Below the pieces are notes generated by a model. It ran no database searches, had not been told where the DNA came from, and saw only the letters and a list, made by a program, of their open reading frames with translations. Below are positions 23,830 through 32,297 of a DNA stretch of 52,392 nucleotides, in pieces. The stretch is taken from the NCBI GenBank assembly GCA_020073365.1, contig JAIQFL010000023.1, positions 1 through 52,392 on the forward strand, given 5' to 3'. The position numbers and the translations under genes were made by a program. The stretch comes from Terriglobia bacterium. Its GTDB lineage: Bacteria; Acidobacteriota; Terriglobia; Bryobacterales; Bryobacteraceae. Position 1 is the first letter of the stretch. Each line of letters opens with the position of its first letter.

Positions 23830-25515
23830 TCATTCCCGATATCGGCTGTAGATCGCCTGCCAACGCCGGGCGCGCACCCCGTCACCGATGCGGGCGAACA
23901 GATCGGCCAATCCCGAGGCGCATTTCGAGCGCCCCGGTTGGTGGTCGAGGTTGGTGCTGCACTGCGCCTCCATGGATGCCAGCGCGACGAAAGAATTGAG
24001 CGGCTCGACGCCGGGGGGAGGGTGGCGCATGTACACCACCGCGGCCGCGTCCTGGTAGACCAGTTTCCACTCCTTTTGCGAGGGGTCCGACAACGCGGCC
24101 GGCAGCAGATAGGGCGTACCTGAGGTGTACTCGAATCCATCCATCACGATCACTTCTATCCCGTACTGCCGGAGAAGTTCTTCGCCGCTCTTGCCCCCGG
24201 TGGCATCGGCGTTGGCGACCATCCTCTGGTAGTCCTGAAAGACCGATTCGTTCAGCGCGCGTCCATCCAGGAAGACCCGCTCCTGGGGCCACAGCCGCCA
24301 GATTAGATACCCGCCGATCTCGTAGGTGTTCAACATGGGCGCGGAGATGTGATGCGCCAGCAGAAAGTCGGCCGCGCCGACCGGATACTTCCAGTCGGCA
24401 GCGTGGAATTGAAAGGCTTTCCCTTCCACGATGGGCATGCCAATGCCGGCCACCAGGAGAAGAGCCACCAGGAATTCCGCCGCGACCGGGAACGCCTTCT
24501 TCCACGGGAGGTAACTGGCAATCAGCAGCGGTCCGACCAGCCCCGCCAGGAAAATGTTCCGCACGGCGAGCAGGGCGAGACTGCCGAACCCGAAGAGCAG
24601 CAGCCAGTCCACCGGGCGGGTCTCGCGCCGCCTCCAGAACAACACGGCAACGGCTCCGGCCAGCAGCACGCTGAAGGGGGACGGCGGCCAGGGCAAGGGG
24701 TATTGCCACTCCCAAACGCTGGACTGCAAGAGGCTGCTGCGGTACGAGAGCATCACGGGAAGAACGCGGAACCCGTTGGGGTTGATCCCGGAAACCAGAA
24801 TGCACAGGGCGGCCACCAGCCACAGGCGGCGTTCATGGGGCTGAGGCTTCCCTCGGAATCGCAGGAACAACGACTCGGCGCAATAGGCGCCCAGGGCCAG
24901 CCACCCTACAAGAAAGCCGCCGTGCACGTTGGCCCATACCAGGAACATCGCGGGGAGCACCCAAAGCCATCGCCCGATCTCGAGGAACGCCAGGGTGGCG
25001 GCCAGAAATACGAACGTGAAGAGAAAGGGGCGGTCGGAGGTGAACTGGCAGACCACGGTTCCGGCCGCCAGCACGGCTCCCACGGATCGATAGAAGCCGC
25101 TTGTCCGGTGGTACGTGGCCAGCCCCACCGATCCACAGAAGGCCGCGATCAGGGCGCAGCGCAGCAGAACGAGACCGGTGAATCCGGCGCCCGCATATAC
25201 CAGGTAGAGGAGAATCTGCGAGAGCCACTCATGCGTCAGGTTGAAATAGCGCGTGATTTCTTCGGTCCGATAGGCCTGCTTGCCCAGATAGGTGGTGAAT
25301 GCGAACGGATCAGGGACGGACAACCGGTGGTGCTGGACGATGTACTGGCCGGTCTTGAGATGCCACCAGGTGTCCGGATCGGCCACTTCGGTCGAGGACC
25401 AAGCCATCAGCAGCAAAGCGGCGAGGGCGAGGATCGCCGGCCGCAACCAGGCGGGCGTGGCCAGCGGCGCTGGCTTGGTGCTGGTTACAGGGCGGTTAAC
25501 GGCGCGACGCGGCAT
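23830..25515 (-). CDS. Polytopic membrane protein, GT-C-like
   Basis: A 561-aa protein with about 10-12 hydrophobic helices, beginning with LRPAILALAALLLMAWSS after a short basic N-terminus. The first loop holds DPDTWWHLKTGQYI and then HEWLSQILLYLVYAGAG, patterns seen in membrane-bound GT-C-like or O-antigen-polymerase-like proteins of bacteria. The C-terminal 170 residues (QERVFLDGRALNESVFQDYQ, GIEVIVMDGFEYTSGTPYLL) form a soluble extracytoplasmic domain. A glycosyltransferase or lipid-linked-sugar role is plausible but not shown. The ATG at 25515 was chosen before the first membrane helix. First gene of the operon with DUF1697 and hicAB. Confidence 0.78.
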   Translation of the reverse strand: MPRRAVNRPVTSTKPAPLATPAWLRPAILALAALLLMAWSSTEVADPDTWWHLKTGQYIVQHHRLSVPDPFAFTTYLGKQAYRTEEITRYFNLTHEWLSQILLYLVYAGAGFTGLVLLRCALIAAFCGSVGLATYHRTSGFYRSVGAVLAAGTVVCQFTSDRPFLFTFVFLAATLAFLEIGRWLWVLPAMFLVWANVHGGFLVGWLALGAYCAESLFLRFRGKPQPHERRLWLVAALCILVSGINPNGFRVLPVMLSYRSSLLQSSVWEWQYPLPWPPSPFSVLLAGAVAVLFWRRRETRPVDWLLLFGFGSLALLAVRNIFLAGLVGPLLIASYLPWKKAFPVAAEFLVALLLVAGIGMPIVEGKAFQFHAADWKYPVGAADFLLAHHISAPMLNTYEIGGYLIWRLWPQERVFLDGRALNESVFQDYQRMVANADATGGKSGEELLRQYGIEVIVMDGFEYTSGTPYLLPAALSDPSQKEWKLVYQDAAAVVYMRHPPPGVEPLNSFVALASMEAQCSTNLDHQPGRSKCASGLADLFARIGDGVRARRWQAIYSRYRE

Positions 25516-25658
25516 GCGTAAGAAGTCCAATTCTAGCAGAGGCGGTTTCGCTGCCCATCTGGATTTTTCACGGCCTCCGGCACTGACCTGACGGTTGCGT
25601 CCCAAGCCTCGGTCGAGAAAATGGAAGAAAAATCCTGGACGCTCCGTCTGAATCGCTG

Positions 25659-26228
25659 GTGGTTCATCTGAGTGATCGCGAGATCAGCGCAGAGATCATC
25701 GAATCTTGTCGCTTGGGCGACCGGGACGCTTTCCGTGCGCTCTACGACTTGTATAAGGACCGGGTGTATTCCATCGCGGTCTATTTTCTACATGGCGACC
25801 AAGCCGCGGCCAGCGATGTCACCCAGCAGGTCTTTCTTAAACTGATGACCAGCATTGGGCAGTTTCGCGGGGACGCGGAGTTCTCCACATGGCTATACCG
25901 GCTGGTGGTCAACGCGTGCATGGACGCAGGCCGTCGCCAGAAGTCGGACGTCGTGATCGCGGATCGCTCCCGCATGGAGGCATTCGCCGGGCCAGCCTCG
26001 CAGGAGGAGGATTACGCGCGCGCGCAGATGGCGAACTCGGTGCGGGCGGCGGTGTCGGCGCTGCCTCCGAAGTTTCGAATGGCCGTCTTGCTACGGTATT
26101 TCGAGGATCTCTCTTATGAGCAGATGGCGGAGGCCCTGCACTGTTCCATGGGGACGGTGGCTTCCAGGCTGAGCCGGGGGCACAGGATTCTGGCGGAGCG
26201 GTTGAAGGAGGTTCGCAAAGTATGGTGA
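25659..26228 (+). CDS. ECF-type RNA polymerase sigma factor
   Basis: A 189-aa sigma-70-family factor. Region 2 spans DAFRALYDLYKDRVYSIAVY through FRGDAEFSTWLYRLVVNACM, and region 4 spans ALPPKFRMAVLLRYFEDLSY through TVASRLSRGHRILAERL. It directs RNA polymerase to a specialised promoter set. The start is a GTG with no good ribosome site. A 16-codon reading frame (ATG at 25621, ending at 25671) overlaps it and could drive reinitiation. The stop codon is inside the left arm of a long palindrome that separates it from the anti-sigma gene. Confidence 0.92.
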   Translation: MVHLSDREISAEIIESCRLGDRDAFRALYDLYKDRVYSIAVYFLHGDQAAASDVTQQVFLKLMTSIGQFRGDAEFSTWLYRLVVNACMDAGRRQKSDVVIADRSRMEAFAGPASQEEDYARAQMANSVRAAVSALPPKFRMAVLLRYFEDLSYEQMAEALHCSMGTVASRLSRGHRILAERLKEVRKVW

Positions 26229-26302
26229 CAGGCAACGCTGTCCGGCCCAGGGGGCACCCCGCACAAAGGCGGCGCCTTGGGACAGCGAAGCCTGTCACCA
26301 TA
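26221..26302. repeat. Long imperfect palindrome between sigma and anti-sigma genes
   Basis: The left arm (26221-26243, tatggtgacaggc, aa, cgctgtcc) pairs with the right arm (26280-26302) over 23 bases with only two central mismatches. The interior has more partial pairing (ccagggggc against ggcgccttgg). The left arm contains the sigma-factor stop codon, and the right arm ends 17 bases before the anti-sigma ATG. In RNA this would be an about 80-nt hairpin that could attenuate, terminate or stabilise the intercistronic region. The GACAGGC/GCCTGTC core recalls the repeat family elsewhere in the window. Confidence 0.85.
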
Positions 26303-26319
26303 TTCTGTAAAGGATAACC

Positions 26320-27381
26320 ATGTTTACGAGGCATGTTTCGCGGCAGCTTGCAGGCTATATCGACGGGGAACTGGCGCGGCCCAGAGCGCGGCAGGCCGAG
26401 CTCCACCTGGGGCACTGCGCGCAATGCCGGATCGAGTGCGAGCAGGTCCGATGGGGCATGGCGATTGTCGAGCATCTTCCGCAGGTGGAGGCGCCCGAGG
26501 CGATATGGACGTCGATCGAGGCAGCACTGCAGGAGAACCGATCGCGCAAGATGGTGACGGTTCGCCAGTTGCGGCTGGCCTTCGCCGCCACCGTGGTGTT
26601 GGCGTTGGCCGGCGGCGCCTACTGGCGCGTCGCACACCAGTCCGGGACGCGCTGGGAAGTGGTGCGGGTGGATGGTTCGCCGTCCGTGGGGGCGCGACAC
26701 ATCCGCGGATCCGGCCGGGTGGGAGCCGGCGAGTGGATCGAAACGGATTCGGGGTCGCGGGCCACGGTTATGGTAGGCGAGATCGGGTCGGTGGAGGTCG
26801 CGCCGAACACGCGGGTGCGTGTGGTGACGGCGCGGCCGGGCGAACACAGGCTGGCGCTGGCGCGCGGAGAGATCCGGGCGAGGATCTCCGCGCCGCCAAG
26901 GCTTTTCTTCGTGGACACCGCGTCGGGCACCGCCGTGGATCTCGGCTGCGAATACGCGCTGAACACCGACGAGGACGGATTCGGTGAACTTCGGGTCACC
27001 AAGGGCTGGGTATCGTTTCAGTGGAACGGGCTGGAGTCCCTGGTGCCGGCTGGCGCGAGCTGCCGGACGCGGCCGCATGTGGGGCCGGGCATTCCGTACT
27101 TCGACGACGCGCCGGAAAGCGTGAAGCAGGCGCTGGAGATCTTCGGCTTGCAGAAAGCCGAAAACGACGCGCTCAGCATCATTCTTGCCGAGTCACGCGT
27201 GCGCGATACGCTCACGCTCTGGCATCTGCTCTCGCGCGTGGAAGCCGGCGATCGGGAGCGTGTATACGACCGGATCGCCGCGCTGACACCCGTCCCGGCG
27301 GGAGTTTCGCGCGAGCAGGCGCTGAAGCTGGACCCGGAAACGCTAAAGCGTTGGAAAGAGGAATTGGCATGGACGTGGTGA
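26320..27381 (+). CDS. Anti-sigma factor: zinc-finger plus FecR-like domain
   Basis: A 353-aa membrane protein. The N-terminal zf-HC2 anti-sigma motif has His29, Cys33 and Cys36 in ELHLGHCAQC. One transmembrane helix follows at about 80-98 (LRLAFAATVVLALAGGAYW). The outside part is FecR-like (VGAGEWIETDSGSRATVMVG, VEVAPNTRVRVVTARPG, GTAVDLGCEYALNTDEDG) and ends in a helical tail. It should bind the sigma factor from the preceding gene inside the cell and sense an extracytoplasmic signal outside. AAAGGA precedes the ATG by about five bases. The 91-bp gap to the sigma gene is unusually structured. Confidence 0.9.
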   Translation: MFTRHVSRQLAGYIDGELARPRARQAELHLGHCAQCRIECEQVRWGMAIVEHLPQVEAPEAIWTSIEAALQENRSRKMVTVRQLRLAFAATVVLALAGGAYWRVAHQSGTRWEVVRVDGSPSVGARHIRGSGRVGAGEWIETDSGSRATVMVGEIGSVEVAPNTRVRVVTARPGEHRLALARGEIRARISAPPRLFFVDTASGTAVDLGCEYALNTDEDGFGELRVTKGWVSFQWNGLESLVPAGASCRTRPHVGPGIPYFDDAPESVKQALEIFGLQKAENDALSIILAESRVRDTLTLWHLLSRVEAGDRERVYDRIAALTPVPAGVSREQALKLDPETLKRWKEELAWTW

Positions 27382-27732
27382 GCCGCTTGGTCAGACTCAG
27401 TCCCAGAAGCCGTGAAAGAACCGCCCGCAAGCGGGCGAGGCAGGCACACCTCTGAAAACACAGGACCTGTTGTGGTGGCACAGCGCGGCTTCGCCTGCGG
27501 ATCTTGATCTCACAACTTCTCAAACTCAAGCTCAAACTTAAGGTCGCGGCTCCGACCGGAGCCGTGCCCAGAGGGCACGCCGTAAGCCAGCGGCGCGAAT
27601 GTTCTTTCCCAGGTTTCGGGTCCGGATAGATGGTATACTCTTGGCGCGACGGTAGTCGCACGTTTATGCAGACCCGGGCTTCGATACTTAGTTCGTCTCC
27701 GCATCTTACACTCACCCTAAGGGGGTGCTCCC
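27382..27732. other. Intergenic region with three hairpins and a -10-like site
   Basis: No gene is seen. Hairpins: GCCCGC-aa-GCGGGC (27423-27436) shortly after the anti-sigma stop, GGCTCC-gacc-GGAGCC (27548-27563) and, immediately adjacent, GTGCCC-aga-GGGCAC (27564-27578). The string ggtcgcggctc recurs as ggtcgcggctt near 30115 and 46936 and as ggtcgcggctc near 35909. A TATACT at 27634-27639 may be a -10 box for the PIN-TRAM gene; no matching -35 is evident. Confidence 0.5.
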
Positions 27733-28812
27733 GTGCTCGATCTTGCAATTGTTCGCGCAATATTTATCCTCGTTCTTGCTGCCTCCGCATACGCCATGGA
27801 TCCTTTCAACGTGCCTCCGGTTCTGGCTGCGGCGGGCGGGTTGGCTCTCGGCGCAGGTATTATCTTCTTTGAAATCCGGCTGGAGCAGGTCAGCCTGAAG
27901 CGGTTGATCGGCGCCGCTGCGGGATCCGTTCTGGGGATTTTCGGCGCCTTTCTGATGTCGCTGGTGCTCGGCCCGTCCATCCACCAGCCATTTCTGCAAG
28001 TGTCCATCCTGCTGTGGATGACCTACGTCGGTCTCATCGTAGGGGCCAAGAAGGGCGACATGCTCAACCTGGCGGCGCTGGGAGGGTTCTTCGGCGGCGA
28101 AAAGTCGTCCAAGAAATCCTTCAAGATTCTGGATACCAGCGTGATCATCGACGGTCGCATCGCCGATATCGCGGAGACCGGCTTCCTGGATGGCGTCCTG
28201 GTGATCCCCCAGTTCGTGCTCCGGGAACTCCAGTTGGTGGCCGATTCGGCCGATTCCATGAAGCGTAATCGCGGGCGGCGGGGACTGGACATTCTCCAAC
28301 GGGTCCAGAAGATGGCCCACTTGAACGTCCAGATCGTGGAGGAGGACTTTCCGCACGTCCGCGACGTGGATATGAAGCTCATCGAATTGGCCAAGGTCTA
28401 CGATTGCAAGGTCATCACCAACGATTTCAACCTGAACAAGGTGGCGCAACTCCACGGCGTGGAGGTGCTGAATATCAATGAGCTGGCCAACTCGCTGAAA
28501 CCCATCGTGTTGCCCGGCGAAACCATGCGAGTGTTCATCCTCAAAGAAGGTAAGGAGTATAACCAGGGCGTCGCCTACCTGGACGACGGAACCATGGTGG
28601 TGGTGGACAACGCCAAGAAGATGATTTCCAAGACCATCGACATTTCCGTCACCAGCGTGCTCCAGACCACCGCGGGGAAGATGATTTTCGGTAAATTCGA
28701 TGAGCGGATGCACGCCGCCGCTGGTGCGGAGAGACACGATCGGCCGGTGCGCAAGAGCGATCCACAGCCAATGACCAACCTCGGCCCCGAGAAAACCACG
28801 ATAGAATCGTAG
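27733..28812 (+). CDS. YacL-like membrane PIN-TRAM domain protein
   Basis: A 359-aa protein. Four hydrophobic helices (residues about 3-22, 28-47, 57-77, 84-106) precede a PIN nuclease-like domain with acids in FKILDTSVIIDGRIADI, VLRELQLVADS, RGRRGLDIL and VITNDFNLNKVAQ. A C-terminal TRAM RNA-binding domain follows (LPGETMRVFILKEGKEYNQG, then VAYLDDGTMVVVDNAK). Relatives such as Bacillus YacL are membrane-bound putative RNases. The GTG start has a GGGGGT-type ribosome site six bases upstream. It is followed five bases later by ispD, an arrangement also seen in Firmicutes (yacL-ispD). Confidence 0.93.
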   Translation: MLDLAIVRAIFILVLAASAYAMDPFNVPPVLAAAGGLALGAGIIFFEIRLEQVSLKRLIGAAAGSVLGIFGAFLMSLVLGPSIHQPFLQVSILLWMTYVGLIVGAKKGDMLNLAALGGFFGGEKSSKKSFKILDTSVIIDGRIADIAETGFLDGVLVIPQFVLRELQLVADSADSMKRNRGRRGLDILQRVQKMAHLNVQIVEEDFPHVRDVDMKLIELAKVYDCKVITNDFNLNKVAQLHGVEVLNINELANSLKPIVLPGETMRVFILKEGKEYNQGVAYLDDGTMVVVDNAKKMISKTIDISVTSVLQTTAGKMIFGKFDERMHAAAGAERHDRPVRKSDPQPMTNLGPEKTTIES

Positions 28813-28817
28813 AGCAC

Positions 28818-29552
28818 ATGAAAGTCGCCGTGATATTGCCTGCCGCGGGTCTCGGCACCCGTATGGGCAAGAACTCCGCCGAGAAGACCGGGACCAGCCG
28901 GAAGCAGTTCATGCTGCTGGACGGCTCGCCCATCCTGATCCACACGGTCCGGAAGTTCGCTGCGTCGGATCGCGTTGCGGAAATCGTGGTGGCGGTGCGC
29001 GCGGAGGACCTGGAATGGGTCGGCGAGATGCTGGCGCAGGAATTTCCGCGATGGCGCGTTCGCGTGGTGGAAGGCGGCAATAGCCGCCAGGATTCGGTGG
29101 AGAACGCCCTCGCGACGCTGGGCCCGGAAACGGGCCTGGTGGCGGTTCACGACGCGGTACGGCCCTTTATCGATCTGGAAACCATTCACAAGGTGTTCGA
29201 CGAAGCCGCCGACACCGGCGCCGCGATTGTGGGGGTGCCGGCAGTCGATACCGTGAAACAGGTGAGCCGCGGAACCAGCCACGTCCGGATTCGGGCGACT
29301 CTGCCGCGCGAGAAACTGGTGATGGCTCAAACCCCGCAAGTCTTCCGGTATGACCTGCTGGCGCGCGCCTTCCAATTCGCGCGCCAGGATGGGTTCATCG
29401 GCACGGACGAATCGAGCCTGGTGGAGCGCATGGATGTGGAAGTGAGCGTAGTGCCCGGCAGCGACCGCAACATTAAGATCACCAAGCCCAGCGACATGGA
29501 TCTCGCCCGCCTTTTCCTCCGGGAGGAAACCGCGAAAGAAGCCCACTCTTGA
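28818..29552 (+). CDS. ispD: 2-C-methyl-D-erythritol 4-phosphate cytidylyltransferase
   Basis: A 244-aa MEP-pathway enzyme that makes CDP-methylerythritol from CTP and MEP. The N-terminal nucleotide-binding loop PAAGLGTRMG is followed by a short insertion before SRKQFMLLDGSPILIHTV. The family motifs VVEGGNSRQDSVENAL, VAVHDAVRPFI, and AQTPQVFRYDLL are present. The stop TGA is overlapped by the TTG start of ispF, so the two are coupled. Confidence 0.96.
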   Translation: MKVAVILPAAGLGTRMGKNSAEKTGTSRKQFMLLDGSPILIHTVRKFAASDRVAEIVVAVRAEDLEWVGEMLAQEFPRWRVRVVEGGNSRQDSVENALATLGPETGLVAVHDAVRPFIDLETIHKVFDEAADTGAAIVGVPAVDTVKQVSRGTSHVRIRATLPREKLVMAQTPQVFRYDLLARAFQFARQDGFIGTDESSLVERMDVEVSVVPGSDRNIKITKPSDMDLARLFLREETAKEAHS

Positions 29553-30058
29553 GTGAGATTCGAACCGGCCTGGGATGGGATGTGCACCGACTGGCGCCTG
29601 GCAGGCCGCTCATTCTGGGCGGTGTCACGGTACCCTGTGAATTCGGCCTCGAAGGCCACTCGGACGCCGACATCCTGGCGCATGCCCTCACCGACGCAGT
29701 CCTGGGAGCGGCGGCCCTGGGTGACATCGGCATGCATTTCCCCGATTCCGACCCTCGCTGGAAGGGCTGCGACAGCCTGGTGTTTCTGCGGCACGCGAAG
29801 GAGTTGGCGGAGGCTCTCGGATACCGCATCGTGAACGTGGATTCGACCGTTATCCTCGAACAGCCGAAGCTCAAGGATTACCGTCAGGCGATTCGCGAGC
29901 GGATCGCGGAGGCGCTGGCCGTGGAGCCGGATCGCGTCTCCGTCAAATTCAAAACGGCCGAGAAGTTGGGGCCTGTAGGCGAAGGGCGCTCTGCCGAGGC
30001 CCAAGCCATCGTCACTCTGCAGAAACTGGGAACCGGTCCCTGGATCGACGCGGCTTGA
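29549..30058 (+). CDS. ispF: 2-C-methyl-D-erythritol 2,4-cyclodiphosphate synthase
   Basis: A 169-aa trimeric zinc enzyme of the MEP isoprenoid pathway. The metal ligands Asp11 and His13 are in GLGWDVHRL, with the third His in EFGLEGHSDADILAHALTDA. ALGDIGMHFPDSDPRW and the closing KFKTAEKLGPVGEGRSAEAQ motif are intact. The TTG start overlaps the ispD stop by four bases. Together with ispD it gives two consecutive-pathway enzymes (steps 3 and 5). Confidence 0.96.
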   Translation: MSEIRTGLGWDVHRLAPGRPLILGGVTVPCEFGLEGHSDADILAHALTDAVLGAAALGDIGMHFPDSDPRWKGCDSLVFLRHAKELAEALGYRIVNVDSTVILEQPKLKDYRQAIRERIAEALAVEPDRVSVKFKTAEKLGPVGEGRSAEAQAIVTLQKLGTGPWIDAA

Positions 30059-30216
30059 CCGCTGCCTTGCCGCGGGCTTCCGACACTTTGTTGGAGCCGA
30101 CCGCTCCCCTACGGTCGCGGCTTCGCATGGGGCCCGCCATCTTCGGCGACGCGCATCCGCACGAGAGAGTTTGCCATCCAATAGTGGCAAAGAAGTATCC
30201 AATCAGGAGACTCATC

Positions 30217-31167
30217 ATGGCTGTCAAGAAGATCATCGCGGTAGTGGGCGCCACCGGCGCGCAGGGCGGTGGCCTGGTTCGCGCTATTCAGAACGACGGA
30301 AACGGCGGCTTTGCCGCCCGTGCGATTACCAGAGACATCCACTCCGGCAAGGCCAAGGAACTGGCGGCACTGGGCGCCGAGGTGGTGGCAGGCGATGTGG
30401 ACGACCCGGAAAGCCTGAAACGCGCCTTCGAAGGCGCTCACGGGGCCTACTGCGTCACCTTCTACTGGGCGCATCTTTCGCCCGAGAAGGAGTTCGCCCA
30501 AGCCGGTGCGTTGGCCGCGGCGGCGAAGCACGCCCGTGTCCAACACGCCATCTGGTCCACGCTGGAAGACACGCGCCAGTGGATTCCGCTCAGCGACGAC
30601 CGCATGCCTACCCTCATGGGCAAGTACAAGGTGCCGCACTTCGACTCGAAAGGGGAGGCCAACCACCTCTTCACTGATCTCGGGGTGCCCACCACTTTCC
30701 TGTTGACGTCCTTCTATTGGGAGAACTTCATCTACTTCGGCACGGGACCGAAGCGGGGCCCCGACGGCATCCTCGCGGTCACTCTGCCGATGGGCGACAA
30801 GAAACTCCCCGGAATCGCTACCGAAGACATCGGCAAGTGCGCGTATAGCCTGTTCCAAAAGGGCGGCGAATTCATTGGGAAAACCGTGGGAATCGCCGGC
30901 GAACACCTCACCGGCGCGCAGATGGCCGCCCGGCTGGGGAGGGCCCTGGGCCAGGAAGTCCGCTATAACGAGGTGCCGCCCGAGGTTTACCGCGGCTTCG
31001 GCTTCCCCGGGGCCGACGATCTCGGCAACATGTTCCAATTCAAACGCGACTTCGAAGATGTGTTCTGCGGCGCGCGCAGCCTGGATTTCTCTCGCGCCCT
31101 GAATCCCTCACTTCAAACCTTCGACACCTGGCTCGCGGAGAACAAGAACCGGATTCCGATTGAATAG
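30217..31167 (+). CDS. NmrA-like NAD(P)-binding protein
   Basis: A 316-aa atypical short-chain dehydrogenase. GATGAQGGGLVRAI is the dinucleotide site of the NmrA/HSCARG branch, followed by AARAITRDIHSGKAKELAAL and VVAGDVDDPESLKRAFEGAH. The catalytic Tyr-Lys pair of true reductases is not evident, so it may be a redox-sensing regulator or a quinone/isoflavone-type reductase. AGGAGA precedes the ATG by about six bases. A longer frame from 30055 includes intergenic repeats. A partial ggtcgcggctt repeat lies in the upstream 158 bp. Confidence 0.9.
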   Translation: MAVKKIIAVVGATGAQGGGLVRAIQNDGNGGFAARAITRDIHSGKAKELAALGAEVVAGDVDDPESLKRAFEGAHGAYCVTFYWAHLSPEKEFAQAGALAAAAKHARVQHAIWSTLEDTRQWIPLSDDRMPTLMGKYKVPHFDSKGEANHLFTDLGVPTTFLLTSFYWENFIYFGTGPKRGPDGILAVTLPMGDKKLPGIATEDIGKCAYSLFQKGGEFIGKTVGIAGEHLTGAQMAARLGRALGQEVRYNEVPPEVYRGFGFPGADDLGNMFQFKRDFEDVFCGARSLDFSRALNPSLQTFDTWLAENKNRIPIE

Positions 31168-31212
31168 CGGGGGGCGGGTCTCCGACTGGGTGGACGGGCT
31201 TTCAGCCGGTGA

Positions 31213-31240
31213 ACAGACGACGAAAGGCGATCGTCTGTCC
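31213..31240 (+). repeat. GACAGACG-type palindromic repeat, copy 3
   Basis: ACAGACGA (31213-31220) and TCGTCTGT (31231-31238) flank cgaaaggcga, followed by CCTACTCCCACC. It lies directly at the 3' end of the TolB-like gene on the minus strand. Confidence 0.75.
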
Positions 31241-32268
31241 TACTCCCACCTGGCGGTGAAGATATTGAATTCGTAGCGCTCCTTGGCATCCCGGTCGGAG
31301 CAGAACACCAGCGTTTTTCCGTCCGGCGAGAACTCCGGGAACGACGTAAACCCACCAAAACTGGTCACCTGGGTCAGCCCCGTGCCATCCACATTCATCA
31401 GGTACAGCTCAAAATGCCGGCTGTCGCAGTCGTGCTTGTTGGACGAAAAGAGAATACGCTTTCCGTCCGGGGTAAACGTCGGGGCGAAACTCGCGCATCC
31501 GAAGTTGGTGATGGTGCGGGCATTGCGACCACGCGCATCCGACACCACCAGTTCCATCTTCATGGGGGTTGTCTGATTGTCCGCCAGCAGCGATTTGTAG
31601 CGCGCCAGGTCTTCCGGGGTCTTAGGGTAATGCGCGCGCCACACGATCATCTTCCCATCGCGCGAGAAGGCAGGGCCGCCGTCGTACCCGATGGTCGAAG
31701 TGATCCTCCGCTTGTGGGAACCGTCGGCCCGCATGGTCCACAGGTCCAGATCGCCGCCCGCCAGCGAGGTATACACCAGCATGCCGGTTTTCCAGTTGAC
31801 GGTGGTCTCGGCGTCGTATCCCGGCGTGTCCGTGAGGCGCTTTTCGATTTTGCCCGCGTCTGTCGCCAGGAAGATGTCGTAGCCGGCATAGACCGGCCAC
31901 ACATACCCCTTGCTGCGATCCGGCGGCGTCGGGCAAGCGTCCCCCGCCAAGTGCGTCGACGAATAGACGATGTGCTGGTTGTCACCCAGGAAGTAGCCGC
32001 AGGTGGTTTGGCCCTTGCCGGTGGAGACCAGGTGCTGGTCCGAGCCGTCGGCGTTCATGATGAAAATCTGGTCGCACCCGTAGGGCGGGCGCGTCGTCAT
32101 GAAGATGAGCCGTTTGCCATCGGGCGACCAATAGGCCTCGGCGTTCTGACCGCCATGCGTCAACTGGCGAAAGTCGCTCAAACGGGGCGTTTGCGCTGAA
32201 GCCTGGGTCAGAAACAGAATCGCGATCAGAGTAGCGGCCGCCGACAGCACCAATAGTGTTTTCCTCAT
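31240..32268 (-). CDS. TolB/PD40 beta-propeller secreted protein
   Basis: A 342-aa exported protein with signal peptide KTLLVLSAAATLIAILFLTQ, cleaved near ASAQ. It has repeated PD40 propeller motifs: YWSPDGKRLIFMTT, DQIFIMNADGSDQHLVS, FSRDGKMIVWRAH, FTPDGKRILFSSN, ELYLMNVDGTGLTQVTSFGG and FSPDGKTLVFCSDRD. These are typical of TolB-like and peptidase-associated propellers, which serve as protein or ligand platforms in the periplasm. No peptidase domain is present. ATG at 32268 chosen; a TTG five codons earlier is possible. Divergent from the VCBS-repeat gene. Confidence 0.9.
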   Translation of the reverse strand: MRKTLLVLSAAATLIAILFLTQASAQTPRLSDFRQLTHGGQNAEAYWSPDGKRLIFMTTRPPYGCDQIFIMNADGSDQHLVSTGKGQTTCGYFLGDNQHIVYSSTHLAGDACPTPPDRSKGYVWPVYAGYDIFLATDAGKIEKRLTDTPGYDAETTVNWKTGMLVYTSLAGGDLDLWTMRADGSHKRRITSTIGYDGGPAFSRDGKMIVWRAHYPKTPEDLARYKSLLADNQTTPMKMELVVSDARGRNARTITNFGCASFAPTFTPDGKRILFSSNKHDCDSRHFELYLMNVDGTGLTQVTSFGGFTSFPEFSPDGKTLVFCSDRDAKERYEFNIFTARWE

Positions 32269-32297
32269 AGCCTGAACCTGCAAGTATACTGTGGAGC

